A stretch of DNA of 64,000 nt from Campylobacterota bacterium (GTDB lineage: Bacteria > Campylobacterota > Campylobacteria > Campylobacterales > Nitratiruptoraceae). The notes under the pieces were generated by a model. The model was not told the DNA's origin. It saw nothing but the letters and a program-made list of their open reading frames with translations, and did not search any database. The stretch is from contig JAADDW010000020.1 of the NCBI GenBank assembly GCA_013153715.1, forward strand, positions 1-64,000, read 5' to 3'. Below, piece by piece: positions 18,377-28,591 of the stretch. A program made the translations under genes and the position numbers. The first letter of the stretch is position 1. The number at the start of each line of letters is the position of its first letter.

Positions 18377-19048
18377 ATGCGTATCCTTATTGTTGAAGAT
18401 GAAGTCACACTCAACAGGACACTGGCAGAGGGACTCAAGGAGTTTGGATATCAGAGCGACATCAGCGAGAGCCTGAAGGATGCCCAGTACTATCTGGATA
18501 TACGGAACTACGATCTCATTCTTGTCGATTGGATGCTCCCCGATGGGAGTGGGTTGGAACTGGTGACCCAGGTGAAGCAGGACAACCCGAAGACAATTAT
18601 CATCGTCCTCTCGGCACGGGACGATAAAGAGAGTGAGATCGAAGCCCTCAGGGCAGGGGCTGATGACTATATCCGCAAACCCTTTGACTTCGATGTGCTG
18701 GTGGCAAGAATTGAGGCTCGGCTCCGATTTGGTGGAAGCAGTATTATAGAGATCAAAGACCTCATCATCAACCCTGAAGAGGAGAAGATCATCTTCCGAG
18801 AGCGGGAGATAGAGTTGAAGGGGAAACCCTTCGAGGTCCTTACCCATCTGGCCCGCCACAAGGATCAGATTGTCTCCAAGGAACAGTTGCTCGATGCCAT
18901 CTGGGAGGAGCCTGAACTGGTGACTCCCAATGTGATCGAGGTGGCCATCAACCAGATCCGTCAAAAGTTGGATAAGCCCCTAGGAATTCAGACCATCGAG
19001 ACGGTTCGCAGACGGGGATACAGATTTTGTTATCCTCGCAAAGCCTGA
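18377..19048 (+). CDS. OmpR-family response regulator
   Basis: MRILIVEDEVTLNRTLAEGL, DLILVDWMLPDGSG, winged helix C-terminus. Confidence 0.95.
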   Translation: MRILIVEDEVTLNRTLAEGLKEFGYQSDISESLKDAQYYLDIRNYDLILVDWMLPDGSGLELVTQVKQDNPKTIIIVLSARDDKESEIEALRAGADDYIRKPFDFDVLVARIEARLRFGGSSIIEIKDLIINPEEEKIIFREREIELKGKPFEVLTHLARHKDQIVSKEQLLDAIWEEPELVTPNVIEVAINQIRQKLDKPLGIQTIETVRRRGYRFCYPRKA

Positions 19049-20310
19049 AGAGTAAACTGCTGTGGCAGTTGATCTTTGCCTCAGCAGTTCTGGTAGGGGT
19101 CTTCTCCACGATCCTCTACAATTTCATCAAAACCTCTATCTACGAGGAGGCCAAGGATCAGCTCCTCAAACAGGCCCATTATATTGTCTCCAACTCCCCC
19201 GAGAAGTTGGACACCTCCTATCTGAAGACCCTCGATATTTCGGTCAAGATCATCCCGAAGCCCCGATATATCGACGATATAACCGTCATCAAGAGTAGAG
19301 AGGGGGAGAGGACCTATCTCCTCCTCTACTACCCCTACAACTTTGAGGAGCAGAGTTTTCTCTTCCTCAAAAAAGATGTGAGTTCCATCGAGGAGTTCCT
19401 CGATCAGCTCCTCCAATATATTGTTGTCACACATATCATCACCTTCTTTTTCATCATCGCCTTGGCCTATTTCATTTCAAGCAATATCTCCTACCATATT
19501 GAACGGCTCACAGTGAAGCTCTCCAAGTTGAACGAGGAGGTTCTCCAACCCATCAAGACAAGGGATCTCCCTGTAGAGTTCCAGCCCCTCGGAAAGTCGA
19601 TCAATATCCTCATCAAGAAGGTCAAAACCTATATCAAATACCAGAAAAAGCTCTTTGTCGGTGTGGCCCATGAACTGAAGACCCCCTTGGCCGTCATCAA
19701 GTTGAAGAATGAGGTCGCCCTCCTCAAGAGACGCTCTCCCGAGGAGTACATAGAGACCATCAAGCTCACCCTTAAGACGGTTGACGAGATCAACAAGATG
19801 ATTCAGAACCTCTTGAGAATTGGACGACAGGAGGGGGATCAGTTTGAGAATCCTGTAACCCTCGACATCATCGACTATCTGAGGGAGAAGAGCAACAACT
19901 ATAGACTCCTAGCCGAGAGCGAGGGAAAGAGGTTGGTAACCGACCTCCAGCCCAAGAGCTATGTTATCTCCATTCAGCCCACCCTCCTCAACCACATTAT
20001 CCAGAACTTCGTCCAGAATGCCATCAAGTTCACCCCTCCAGGAGGGACCATCACCCTCAAGAGTACCCCCATCACCAACGGGTTGAAGATAGAGGTTATC
20101 GATGAGGGACCCGGGGTCAATGAGAAAGAGGATCTCTTTGCCCCTTTCAAACGGTTCGGTTCCCAGAGCGGAGTGGGACTCGGTCTCTTTCTGGCCAAGA
20201 GTGCCGCCGATGCCATGGGTGCTTCTGTTTCGGTGAAGAACAGGAAGGATCGAAAGGGAACGGTTGCCACCCTTATCATCCCTGCAAAGCTCGTCTGTCC
20301 CCTCTGTTAA
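19027..20310 (+). CDS. Sensor histidine kinase
   Basis: VAHELKTPLAVIKLKNE, NFVQNAIKFTPPGG, DEGPGV. Confidence 0.93.
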   Translation: MLSSQSLKSKLLWQLIFASAVLVGVFSTILYNFIKTSIYEEAKDQLLKQAHYIVSNSPEKLDTSYLKTLDISVKIIPKPRYIDDITVIKSREGERTYLLLYYPYNFEEQSFLFLKKDVSSIEEFLDQLLQYIVVTHIITFFFIIALAYFISSNISYHIERLTVKLSKLNEEVLQPIKTRDLPVEFQPLGKSINILIKKVKTYIKYQKKLFVGVAHELKTPLAVIKLKNEVALLKRRSPEEYIETIKLTLKTVDEINKMIQNLLRIGRQEGDQFENPVTLDIIDYLREKSNNYRLLAESEGKRLVTDLQPKSYVISIQPTLLNHIIQNFVQNAIKFTPPGGTITLKSTPITNGLKIEVIDEGPGVNEKEDLFAPFKRFGSQSGVGLGLFLAKSAADAMGASVSVKNRKDRKGTVATLIIPAKLVCPLC

Positions 20311-20377
20311 AGTTGTTTTAAGGCAAATTGGGTTATAAATCGGTTTACTGAAACCCCAAACGAGGAGAGAGAGATAG

Positions 20378-20632
20378 ATGTCACTACTCATTAATGAAGA
20401 GTGTATAGCCTGTGATGCGTGTCGAGAGGAGTGCCCCACAGGGGCCATTGAAGAGGGTGATCCCATCTATGTCATCGATCCGGACCGCTGTACCGAATGT
20501 GTCGGTTTCTACGACGAGCCGGCCTGTGTCGCCGTCTGTCCCGTAGATTGTATCGTTCCCGATCCAGACAATATAGAGACTATGGCGGAGCTCAAACTCA
20601 AATACCAGCAGATAGTGGCTGAAGAGGAGTAA
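20378..20632 (+). CDS. 2[4Fe-4S] ferredoxin, YfhL-like
   Basis: CIACDACREECPTGAI...CTECVGFYDEPACVAVCPVDCI. Confidence 0.93.
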   Translation: MSLLINEECIACDACREECPTGAIEEGDPIYVIDPDRCTECVGFYDEPACVAVCPVDCIVPDPDNIETMAELKLKYQQIVAEEE

Positions 20633-22104
20633 TGGCCCGCCGCACCGCCGTCATCGACATAGGCTCCAATTCAGCCCGAATGATTATAGTGGAGCGGACC
20701 AGCCGCTTCGGTTTCTACCTCCTGGAGGAGGTGAAGAGTCGGGTGAGGATTGGGGAGGGGGCCTATGAGCATGGCGGCATCCTCCAGCCCGAACCGATGG
20801 AGCGGGCCCTCAAAGCCCTCAGAGATTTTCTCTCCATAGCCCACCACTTCAAGGTCCGTAAAATTCTCTCCATCGCCACATCTGCCTTGAGGGACGCTCC
20901 CAATAGGGATCTCTTCCGTTCCCGGGTGAGGCGGGAGCTGGGGCTCAATATCAAGATTATCGATGGGGAGAGTGAGGCACTTCTGGGAGGGATTGCCGCC
21001 GCCAACCTTCTCCCCGTGGAGGATGGGGTAACCATCGATATAGGGGGTGGGTCAACAGAGCTCGCCCTCATCAGGGGGCGGGAGGTTGTGGAGACCCTCT
21101 CCCTCGATCTGGGAACGGTCCGCCTCAAGGAGCTCTTCTCCGACAAGAGCTCCCCTATTGAGGAGGTGGTCGCCTTTGTCAGAAGAGAGATTTCGAGGGT
21201 TCCCGAAACATTTAGATCGGAAAGGGTCATCGGTATTGGAGGGACGATACGGGCCCTCTCCAAAGGGATTATGGCCAAGAATAACTACCCTTTGGAGAGG
21301 CTCCACGCCTTCACCTACAGGGTCTCCGACGAGATCAAGTTCATAGAGAAGATCATCGAGGCTCCCGTCTCCAAATTGAAGAAGTACCATATCAAACGGG
21401 ATCGCTACGATACCATCAAAGAGGGGACTCTCATCTTCAAGGAGCTCCTCTCCTATTTGGGGGCCGAGGAGGTGGTTACCAGCGGAGTCGGTATTCGGGA
21501 GGGACTCTTCCTCAAGGATCTCCTCAGGAACAACCGCTACCGTTTCCCCAACAATTTCCAACCCAGCGTTAAGAGCCTCTTGGACCGCTTCTGCATCGAC
21601 ATTGAGGGGAGTCGCTGTCTCTCCAGATTGGCCAAGAGATTGTACAGCCAGTTAGCCCCCCTCTTCGACCCTGAAGGGGAGTATGAGGAGGTCCTTCTCA
21701 TTGCCGCCAAACTCCTCAATATCGGGACCCGAATCGACTTCTACGACCACCACAAACACAGCTCCTATATTGTGATGAACGACCTCCAATACCGCCTCAC
21801 CCACTCCCAGATAGCCACCATAGGGACCCTCGTCCGTTTTCACAAGAGGAAGCTTCCCTCCAAATCCCACCTAAAACCGATTGCGGAACTCCTTCCGGAG
21901 GAGGAGATTATCAGGTGGCTCAGCTTCATTCTCTCCCTTGCCGAAACACTCAACAGGGATAGGAGTTGCCCCGAATTCCAGGCCTACTACGAGGATATGC
22001 TCCTCCTCATTTTGGTCCGAAGACCCCTCTATCTGGCCCAGGAGGGGTTGAAGGAGCTGGAGAAACCTGCCCCTCTGGCCGTTAGAATCGTTGTCCAATC
22101 ATGA
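20632..22104 (+). CDS. Ppx/GppA phosphatase family
   Basis: VIDIGSNSARMIIVE, TIDIGGGSTELALI. Confidence 0.93.
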   Translation: MARRTAVIDIGSNSARMIIVERTSRFGFYLLEEVKSRVRIGEGAYEHGGILQPEPMERALKALRDFLSIAHHFKVRKILSIATSALRDAPNRDLFRSRVRRELGLNIKIIDGESEALLGGIAAANLLPVEDGVTIDIGGGSTELALIRGREVVETLSLDLGTVRLKELFSDKSSPIEEVVAFVRREISRVPETFRSERVIGIGGTIRALSKGIMAKNNYPLERLHAFTYRVSDEIKFIEKIIEAPVSKLKKYHIKRDRYDTIKEGTLIFKELLSYLGAEEVVTSGVGIREGLFLKDLLRNNRYRFPNNFQPSVKSLLDRFCIDIEGSRCLSRLAKRLYSQLAPLFDPEGEYEEVLLIAAKLLNIGTRIDFYDHHKHSSYIVMNDLQYRLTHSQIATIGTLVRFHKRKLPSKSHLKPIAELLPEEEIIRWLSFILSLAETLNRDRSCPEFQAYYEDMLLLILVRRPLYLAQEGLKELEKPAPLAVRIVVQS

Positions 22105-24298
22105 ACTCGAAGCTGGCTGTCCTGTCTCCGGGTTTGTCGTTGAGGGCCTTGGCGAAGATGAGTTGGATCGGTCCCATGGGGGAGACCCACTCCAGAGCGA
22201 CCCCCGTTCCACTCCGAGTGATCTCGGTATAGCTGTCCTCTCCAATACCTCCGTAGTCGAGGAAGAAGGTCATACGCATATTCTTCTGGGCGTTGAGGGG
22301 GATGCTGGCTTCGGCTGAAGTGACAAACATCTCCCGACCTCCAATGAGCCGCCCCTCCTCATCTTTGGGGGAGATGGAGGCGATCTGGTACCCTCTGATT
22401 GTCCTGATCCCTCCTAGGAAGAAGCGTTCAAAGACAGGGAGGTACCCTCTATCTTCGATATAACCTATCTTTCCTTTGAGCCGCAGGATGAGGTCGTAAT
22501 CCAGATAGTCCTCAAGGCCCAAGTAATAGGCGCCCTTGAGGTAGTACTTGATGAACTCCTCGTCCCCTCCGATCCCGGCATACTCGACAGAGGCGCTGGC
22601 GGCGATACCGTGTCTGGGGAGGAAGTAGTCGTCGGTGTTGTCAAAGATAATTGTGGGGGTGAGGGAGCTCTTGGTGTAGCGTCCCTCTTGGAAGTAGATA
22701 CTATCGTAGGTGACATCACTCAACTTGTTGCTCTCATAGGCGTAGGTAAGGGAGCCAGAGAGGTGGCGGGTGAATTTACGCCCCACCGAAACGGAGACCC
22801 CCTTTCGCTCCTGGGTGTAGTCGTAGCTCTCAAACTCTGTATTGTAGGCGTTGACCCCGAGGCTATACTCGCTGTCAAATATTCGAGGGTTGTAGATACC
22901 GATATTGAAACGGAGGGATTTGCTGGAGAAGTCGATGGAGAAGCTCCCATTAATCCCGCTTCCGAAGATGTTGCGATCGTTGATGGCGGCATTGATGATA
23001 AACCCTTCATAGGAGCTGTATCCTCCACCGACCATAATGTTCCCCGTCGGCATCTCCTTGACCCGAACGAGGAGATCCATCTCGTTGGGGCTGACCCGCC
23101 GTTGCTCGATCTGGACATCTTCAAAGAACCCTGTCCTCTTGAGGGCGTTGATGGACTCTTTGTAGTCGGTATAGCTGAAGGGGTCGCCCGGAGCGAGATA
23201 GACCTCCCGCCGTATGACCCGATCCAGGGTTCTCTGGTTTCCGGAGATGATGACATCTCTAATATAGACCTTCTCTCCCGGATTGACAAGGTATCTGATG
23301 GAGACTGTGTGGCGTTCCGGATCCTTTTTGAAATCCGGAACGATTTTGACAAAGGCGTACCCCTTATCGGCTATGGCTATACGGATTTTCTCTATATCCT
23401 TCCGCATCTTCTCGATGTTGAAGGTTTTGCCCGGCTTCAGTCGGAGCTCCTCCATGAGCTCCTTCTCATCGACGACCGGCTGGAGGAGTCTGATCTCCAC
23501 CTTCTCCACCCGGTAGGGCTCCCCTTCGTGGATATGGTAGCGGAGTTTCGCCTTGTAGTTGTCGAAATCGACACGGAGGAGGGGATCGCTCACCTCAACA
23601 TCGAGGTACCCCTCGGTCAGGTACTTATTTTTGATCCGGGCGCTGTCCAAGGGGAGCTGATCCAACTTCACCTCGCCGCTGTCGAAACCGATCATCCAGC
23701 CTAAAAGTTTGTTGCGCTCCCTGTTGGCGATGACATCTTCGATCTCATCTTTGTCAAACCGCTTTGCACCGCAGAGGGTCAGTTGGTCGATGTAGATCTT
23801 CTCCCCTTTGTTGATGACGAAGGTGACCTTGACACTATTCTCCCCAATCTTTTCGCTCTCTACCTCCACAACTGTGTCGAAATACCCCTTGGAGCGGGCG
23901 TACTCCTTGATCTTGGCTATGGCCTTCGCTATCTTCCGTTCGTCGTATATATCACCCTTCTTGAGTCCCAGAATCTCCGGAAGCTCCTCTTTTTTATCCT
24001 CCAGATAGCCGACCACCTCTATCTGGGCTATGAGGGGTTTTTCGACGAAGTGGAAGGTAAGTTCTCCCCCCTCCTCTTCGACCCATATATCCTCAAAATA
24101 GCCCTGTTCATAGAATTTCTTGATAGCTCTGTCGATCTTCTCCATATCGAGCTGATCTCCGGGATAGATCCCAACCATCTCCTGGGCGAGGGTTGGGGAG
24201 AGGTGGAGGAGACCTTCAAACCGGATAGAGTGGACCACCTCTCCCGACCAGAGGGCGGAGAGAGCTACGAAAGAGATCAAAAGGGCACTTTTTCTCAT
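22082..24298 (-). CDS. bamA: Outer membrane assembly protein BamA
   Basis: POTRA repeats, C-terminal barrel with F(E)FMIGQRF end, GGIRTIRGY motif. Confidence 0.94.
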   Translation of the reverse strand: MRKSALLISFVALSALWSGEVVHSIRFEGLLHLSPTLAQEMVGIYPGDQLDMEKIDRAIKKFYEQGYFEDIWVEEEGGELTFHFVEKPLIAQIEVVGYLEDKKEELPEILGLKKGDIYDERKIAKAIAKIKEYARSKGYFDTVVEVESEKIGENSVKVTFVINKGEKIYIDQLTLCGAKRFDKDEIEDVIANRERNKLLGWMIGFDSGEVKLDQLPLDSARIKNKYLTEGYLDVEVSDPLLRVDFDNYKAKLRYHIHEGEPYRVEKVEIRLLQPVVDEKELMEELRLKPGKTFNIEKMRKDIEKIRIAIADKGYAFVKIVPDFKKDPERHTVSIRYLVNPGEKVYIRDVIISGNQRTLDRVIRREVYLAPGDPFSYTDYKESINALKRTGFFEDVQIEQRRVSPNEMDLLVRVKEMPTGNIMVGGGYSSYEGFIINAAINDRNIFGSGINGSFSIDFSSKSLRFNIGIYNPRIFDSEYSLGVNAYNTEFESYDYTQERKGVSVSVGRKFTRHLSGSLTYAYESNKLSDVTYDSIYFQEGRYTKSSLTPTIIFDNTDDYFLPRHGIAASASVEYAGIGGDEEFIKYYLKGAYYLGLEDYLDYDLILRLKGKIGYIEDRGYLPVFERFFLGGIRTIRGYQIASISPKDEEGRLIGGREMFVTSAEASIPLNAQKNMRMTFFLDYGGIGEDSYTEITRSGTGVALEWVSPMGPIQLIFAKALNDKPGDRTASFEFMIGQRF

Positions 24299-24493
24299 CT
24301 GAAAAACCTTGATATGGGTTATTACCGCTCTCTGGGAGCGTCGGCTCTTAAGTTGGAACATTATACCATATAATAGGGAGAATAACTTATCCAACATTAA
24401 GGGTGGGAAGGGGTGGAGAGGGGGATACAGGGAAGATTAAGGAGAGATCGAGTATGATAAAAGATTATCGGGAAGAGCGGAAAAGGAGACGGT

Positions 24494-24715
24494 ATGCCCC
24501 ATCACAAGAGACATGAGAAGCTGGAGCGGTTGAAAGATGCCATCAAGAACCATCCAGACCTGACACCCCAGGAGAAATCTAATGCCCTTGCCCACATCGA
24601 GGAGTGGTATATTGAGGACCAGGCGGATAAGTTTTTCTGGAATATGGTCAAGGAGAAGCTCCTCGAAATCAGCGCCAAATTTGAACCCATTTTGGCGGAG
24701 CTCGGTTTTCTCTGA
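24494..24715 (+). CDS. Small hypothetical protein
   Basis: 73 aa, ATGA overlap with the sir2 start. Confidence 0.55.
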   Translation: MPHHKRHEKLERLKDAIKNHPDLTPQEKSNALAHIEEWYIEDQADKFFWNMVKEKLLEISAKFEPILAELGFL

Positions 24716-25419
24716 TGCGCCTCTATATCCTCAGTGGTGCAGGTCTGAGCGTCGATAGTGGGATTGAGACCTTCAGAGATGGAGGCCTCTGGGACCGATA
24801 CGATGTGATGAAGGTCTGCAGTCGCGAGGGATATAGGGAGAACCCAGAACTTGTCCACAAATTCTACGATGAGCGGCGGCGGGAGCTGGCCAGGGTCCAA
24901 CCCAACAGGGCCCACTTCTACTTCGCCCAGCTGGAACGCCGTTTTGAAGTGGTCCATCTCACCCAGAATGTCGATGATCTCCTGGAGCGGGCCGGGGCCC
25001 AGCGGGTTATCCATCTCCATGGAAAGTTGACGGAGCTCCGCTGTCTCCAGTGTGACAAGGTCTTCGACATCGGCTATGAGTCTATGGAGGGAAAGAGGTG
25101 CCCCTCCTGTGGAGGTGGGAGACTCCGTCCCAATATTGTCTTTTTTGGGGAGAGTGCCCCTAACTACCGCTATCTCTACACGGTGAAAGCCGATCTCTTT
25201 ATCGCTATTGGAACGAGCGGACGGGTCATAGATATAGCCGACATAGCCCGCCACTACCCCCACTCCATTCTCATCAATCCCAAGAGGGAGAAGAGGGTGA
25301 CCATGTTCGGAGAGTTTGATGAGTACATCGATAGTTATTTTGATCGGTTTATTCAGAAGGGGGCCGTTGAGGCGATTGAGGATCTGGAGTGGCTCCTGAA
25401 TGGAGAAGGACGATCCTAG
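24715..25419 (+). CDS. Sir2 family NAD-dependent deacylase
   Basis: LSGAGLSVDSGIETFRD, TQNVDDLLERAG, HLHG, CLQC...CPSC. Confidence 0.95.
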   Translation: MRLYILSGAGLSVDSGIETFRDGGLWDRYDVMKVCSREGYRENPELVHKFYDERRRELARVQPNRAHFYFAQLERRFEVVHLTQNVDDLLERAGAQRVIHLHGKLTELRCLQCDKVFDIGYESMEGKRCPSCGGGRLRPNIVFFGESAPNYRYLYTVKADLFIAIGTSGRVIDIADIARHYPHSILINPKREKRVTMFGEFDEYIDSYFDRFIQKGAVEAIEDLEWLLNGEGRS

Positions 25420-25906
25420 GACAGGGGAGCTTCACATAGAGATACTCTCTCCCTTGGAGGAGGGGGGTCACCTCGACCCTCTTCCCCTCTGAATTGAGGA
25501 CGAAGCTCCTCTCTCCCTCCTGGATTACGGCCGCCTTTGGTATGGCGCAGACCCTCTCCCTCCGCACCAACTTTCCATGGACGGGTCCCTGAAATTCCCC
25601 TTCCACTACGGCCACTCCATTTTCGATGGGGTAGCTCTTCCCCTCCACAATGAGGTAGTGGTACCCCTCTTCAGGAATGGGGAAGAGTGTCTTGGCAAAG
25701 AGTTTCAGGGGGTCTCGATCCTTCTCATCCTCTACCCTTTTGGGGAGGGGGGTGAGGTTGAGGTCGAGGGTCATATTGATCTCCGTTGTGCGGACAGGAA
25801 TGGGAACCCTCTTCTCATCTATCAGCTTGAGGACCGCCACCAGTCCGAGAATGACGATGAGGAGAGCGAGGAGATACTCTTTGACCTCCCTCATCGAAAT
25901 TTTCAA
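25349..25906 (-). CDS. Membrane-anchored protein of unknown function
   Basis: N-terminal TM; convergent 71-nt overlap with sir2. Confidence 0.6.
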   Translation of the reverse strand: MKISMREVKEYLLALLIVILGLVAVLKLIDEKRVPIPVRTTEINMTLDLNLTPLPKRVEDEKDRDPLKLFAKTLFPIPEEGYHYLIVEGKSYPIENGVAVVEGEFQGPVHGKLVRRERVCAIPKAAVIQEGERSFVLNSEGKRVEVTPLLQGREYLYVKLPCPRIVLLHSGATPDPQSPQRPPSE

Positions 25907-26180
25907 GCGCAGATACCCCTACCTTGGGGGAGAGCGCTCTACTTCCTCCTTTCTTCAAATGTGATAAATATCCCTCTGGAAGCGACACCCATACGGGCAA
26001 CTACCCCAGACTCTAGCCATCCAGAATGGCGGCTCTCAGGCGATGAATCTTGTCGTCTGCAAAACTCTCCGCCAAACCGCTCTCTGATGGAGGCGGGGCT
26101 CCTTCCATAGGGCAAGCATCTCCACTCCACCCCAGCGACCGTCAGATTGGACACTCCGCCAGCTCTCCCATCTTTGGGGG

Positions 26181-26212
26181 CCACTCTCTCTATTTCAAAA
26201 TAGAGAGAGTGG
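26181..26212. repeat. 32-bp near-perfect palindrome
   Basis: CCACTCTCTCTATTT-CA-AAATAGAGAGAGTGG. Confidence 0.9.
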
Positions 26213-26458
26213 GGAGCCTCTCCGCTCCTCGGTAGATCGAGGGGGGTCGAGGCTCATCCCTGACCATATCTCCAAACTCCCCCTTTGGATGGGGGGTGTT
26301 GACCGGGTCTCTCACGCATAGATCTACCCACCAATGGTGTCCCCTCCCAATTGGACAGGAGATCTCCCCTCTGGTGGTCGGGGGAAGTGCGCTACTTCCC
26401 TCCCCCTCTCCTCTTCACCCTATGGCTATGACCACTCCAAGGGTTGGGGTCGATCTCC

Positions 26459-27079
26459 TCACCCTCCCCTCTTCTCCCTTCGGTCTAGGGGAGTTGGCGG
26501 AATGTCGGGGGGATCGATGGGAGAGGAGATAGTGCCGTATCGGGCTCCAATTCGAGCGATGAGGTCCAGCTCTATCCCTCCCTCCTCCGTAATGTGGGAA
26601 TCGTCGATATAGGCGCTCTCTATCTCCATGATGAGGGGGTGGGTCTTCCCGCCGAGGGAGATCTCCTGGAGGAGGGTCGTGGAGAAGGCCGCAGGAACCC
26701 CTGAAACGATGGGAGGGAAGTTGGGGAAGAGATACTCCAACTCTATCCCAAACTCCTCAGCCTCGCTCACCCCTTCGGGGAGGGGTGCAGAGGTGTAGTG
26801 CATCTCTTCCAGATGGTCCCTATCGACCATGCAGATCGTAGCTCTCCCTGTGAGGCGGATATTCTTGAGGCTATCTTTGGGGGAGCCGTCCCGCTTCTCG
26901 CCGATACTGATCAGAAGGGCGGGGGGATCGGAGCTCAAAGGGATAAAGTAGCTGAAGGGGGCGAGGTTGACGATCCCCTCCCTCTCGGTGACAACCCAGG
27001 CGATGGGGCGGGGAATGACCGTTCTGGAGACAATTTTATACCGCTCCTTCAGGGAGAGATCTCGGAAATCGACCTTCAT
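26459..27079 (-). CDS. Flavin reductase-like FMN-binding protein
   Basis: YKIVSRTVIPRPIAWVVTEREGIVNLAPFSYF. Confidence 0.9.
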   Translation of the reverse strand: MKVDFRDLSLKERYKIVSRTVIPRPIAWVVTEREGIVNLAPFSYFIPLSSDPPALLISIGEKRDGSPKDSLKNIRLTGRATICMVDRDHLEEMHYTSAPLPEGVSEAEEFGIELEYLFPNFPPIVSGVPAAFSTTLLQEISLGGKTHPLIMEIESAYIDDSHITEEGGIELDLIARIGARYGTISSPIDPPDIPPTPLDRREKRGG

Positions 27080-27393
27080 ATGATCCTCTCGATCTCCTCT
27101 TTTGTATTTTCGAGGATGATATTGATCTCAGCCAGAATGGCGAAGTGGCGGTTTCTGGGGAGGAGGAAGCCCTTGGACCCCTCGAACTGGTCCCAGAGCT
27201 TCTCGACAATGTCAAAATCCCCCATCTTCAGGGCCTCCAGAGATCGGGCCGCCGCCAAATATCCCTCCATAATCGGAAGGGTCTCCTCTTCGGAGATGAG
27301 GATCATCTGCTGGGCCAGATCGATGGCCTCTTTGAAATTTCTCTCAATAATGGTATCCATATAGTGGAACATGTACCGTTCTAAATCTGCCAT
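27076..27393 (-). CDS. Hypothetical helical protein
   Basis: MADLERYMFHYMDTIIERNFKEAIDLAQQM...; operon position. Confidence 0.55.
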   Translation of the reverse strand: MADLERYMFHYMDTIIERNFKEAIDLAQQMILISEEETLPIMEGYLAAARSLEALKMGDFDIVEKLWDQFEGSKGFLLPRNRHFAILAEINIILENTKEEIERII

Positions 27394-27454
27394 GGCCGCT
27401 CCTTTTCTCTCTCCTACTATTGTATCGAAAATCTTCCCCTGAAGGGAGGGGCTC

Positions 27455-28591
27455 CTAGAGAGCTTCCAAAACGGCCTTGGCAAAGGTATTTCCGTCTATT
27501 CCCAACTCCTCCAGGTAGCGCTCCAGGGCCACTCTATTTCCCAGCTCATGGGCTATGATGAGGGTGAGGAGTTTTCCGTAGCCGTTGCTGGTCCGATCCA
27601 AGAGGGCCGAGGCCACCTCCTGATCTATTCTGATGGATTTGATGAAGTGTTGCATAGGGACGCCGAGGAGGATCTCCACAAGGGAGAGGACCCCTGTCAG
27701 ATAGGCCTTCTCCTCGTCCAGCCCAGCCAGTTTGGCGATATGGGCCATGAGATTGGCCCTCGATTTGGCCAGCTGGTAGAGTGGGTTGGTCCTGTGATCT
27801 CCCCCCTCCGAAGCGTAGAGCATCAGGGTCAGCCACCGCTTCAGCCGCTGGGGACCGATGAAGTTGATGGCGAAACGGACAGAGGAGACCTCTTTCTGGA
27901 GTCCGAAGTAGGGGGAGTTGATGTAGCGGAGGAGGGCGATGGTCAACTGGGGATCCTGTTTGAAGGCTTCGACAATCTTGTCCAGATCCCCTCCCCCTTC
28001 CAGCATGCCGTAGATCTCCATAATACGGAGTTTGGCTCCGTCGATCTCCCTGGTCTTGGTCTCGATGGGACGGGCGAAGAAGTAGCCCTGAAAGTAGTCG
28101 AAGCCCGCCTTCTTCAACTCAATGAATGTTTCTGCCTCTTCAACTCCTCGGGCCAGGAGGAGAAAACCCGACGACTTCAGCTCTCCGATCCATTTCTCGT
28201 CTAGCTCCTGCTCCCTGTCGATCTCCAGGAGGTCGAAGAGGGGGAGGAGAGAGCTGTCAACCCAGGGGCCCACACCTTCGAGGGCCAACTTATACCCCTT
28301 CTCCTTGAGGTTCCAGATCTGTTGGAGAATCTCGGGGTCTCGGGGATCGACCTCGCTCTTGATGGCTATCCAGATATATTTGGGATCGAGGATGGTGACG
28401 CTCTCATCGAGGAGGGTCTCCCTATCTACAGGGAGATAGATCCGATCCTCCTCCAGCCGCTCTTTGAATTCCAGATCGTAGGCGAGCAGGTAGAGGAGGG
28501 CTTTGGTTCCATCTCCGTCACGATCCCTCAACTCATAGGCCCAGATATTTCCCTCTCTGTCAAGGATTGGATGTTTGACTATTGTTGCCAT
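27455..28591 (-). CDS. EAL-like/HDOD domain signalling protein
   Basis: YELRDRDGD, YFQGYFFARP (EAL-like), then HDOD pattern RYINSPYFGLQKEVSSVRFAINFIGPQRLKRW. Confidence 0.88.
   Translation of the reverse strand: MATIVKHPILDREGNIWAYELRDRDGDGTKALLYLLAYDLEFKERLEEDRIYLPVDRETLLDESVTILDPKYIWIAIKSEVDPRDPEILQQIWNLKEKGYKLALEGVGPWVDSSLLPLFDLLEIDREQELDEKWIGELKSSGFLLLARGVEEAETFIELKKAGFDYFQGYFFARPIETKTREIDGAKLRIMEIYGMLEGGGDLDKIVEAFKQDPQLTIALLRYINSPYFGLQKEVSSVRFAINFIGPQRLKRWLTLMLYASEGGDHRTNPLYQLAKSRANLMAHIAKLAGLDEEKAYLTGVLSLVEILLGVPMQHFIKSIRIDQEVASALLDRTSNGYGKLLTLIIAHELGNRVALERYLEELGIDGNTFAKAVLEAL

Noticed and set aside
25939-26184. 81-aa minus-strand ORF in the structured region
   Set aside because: No recognisable features, and it overlaps an area dominated by inverted repeats; kept as an unexplained region instead
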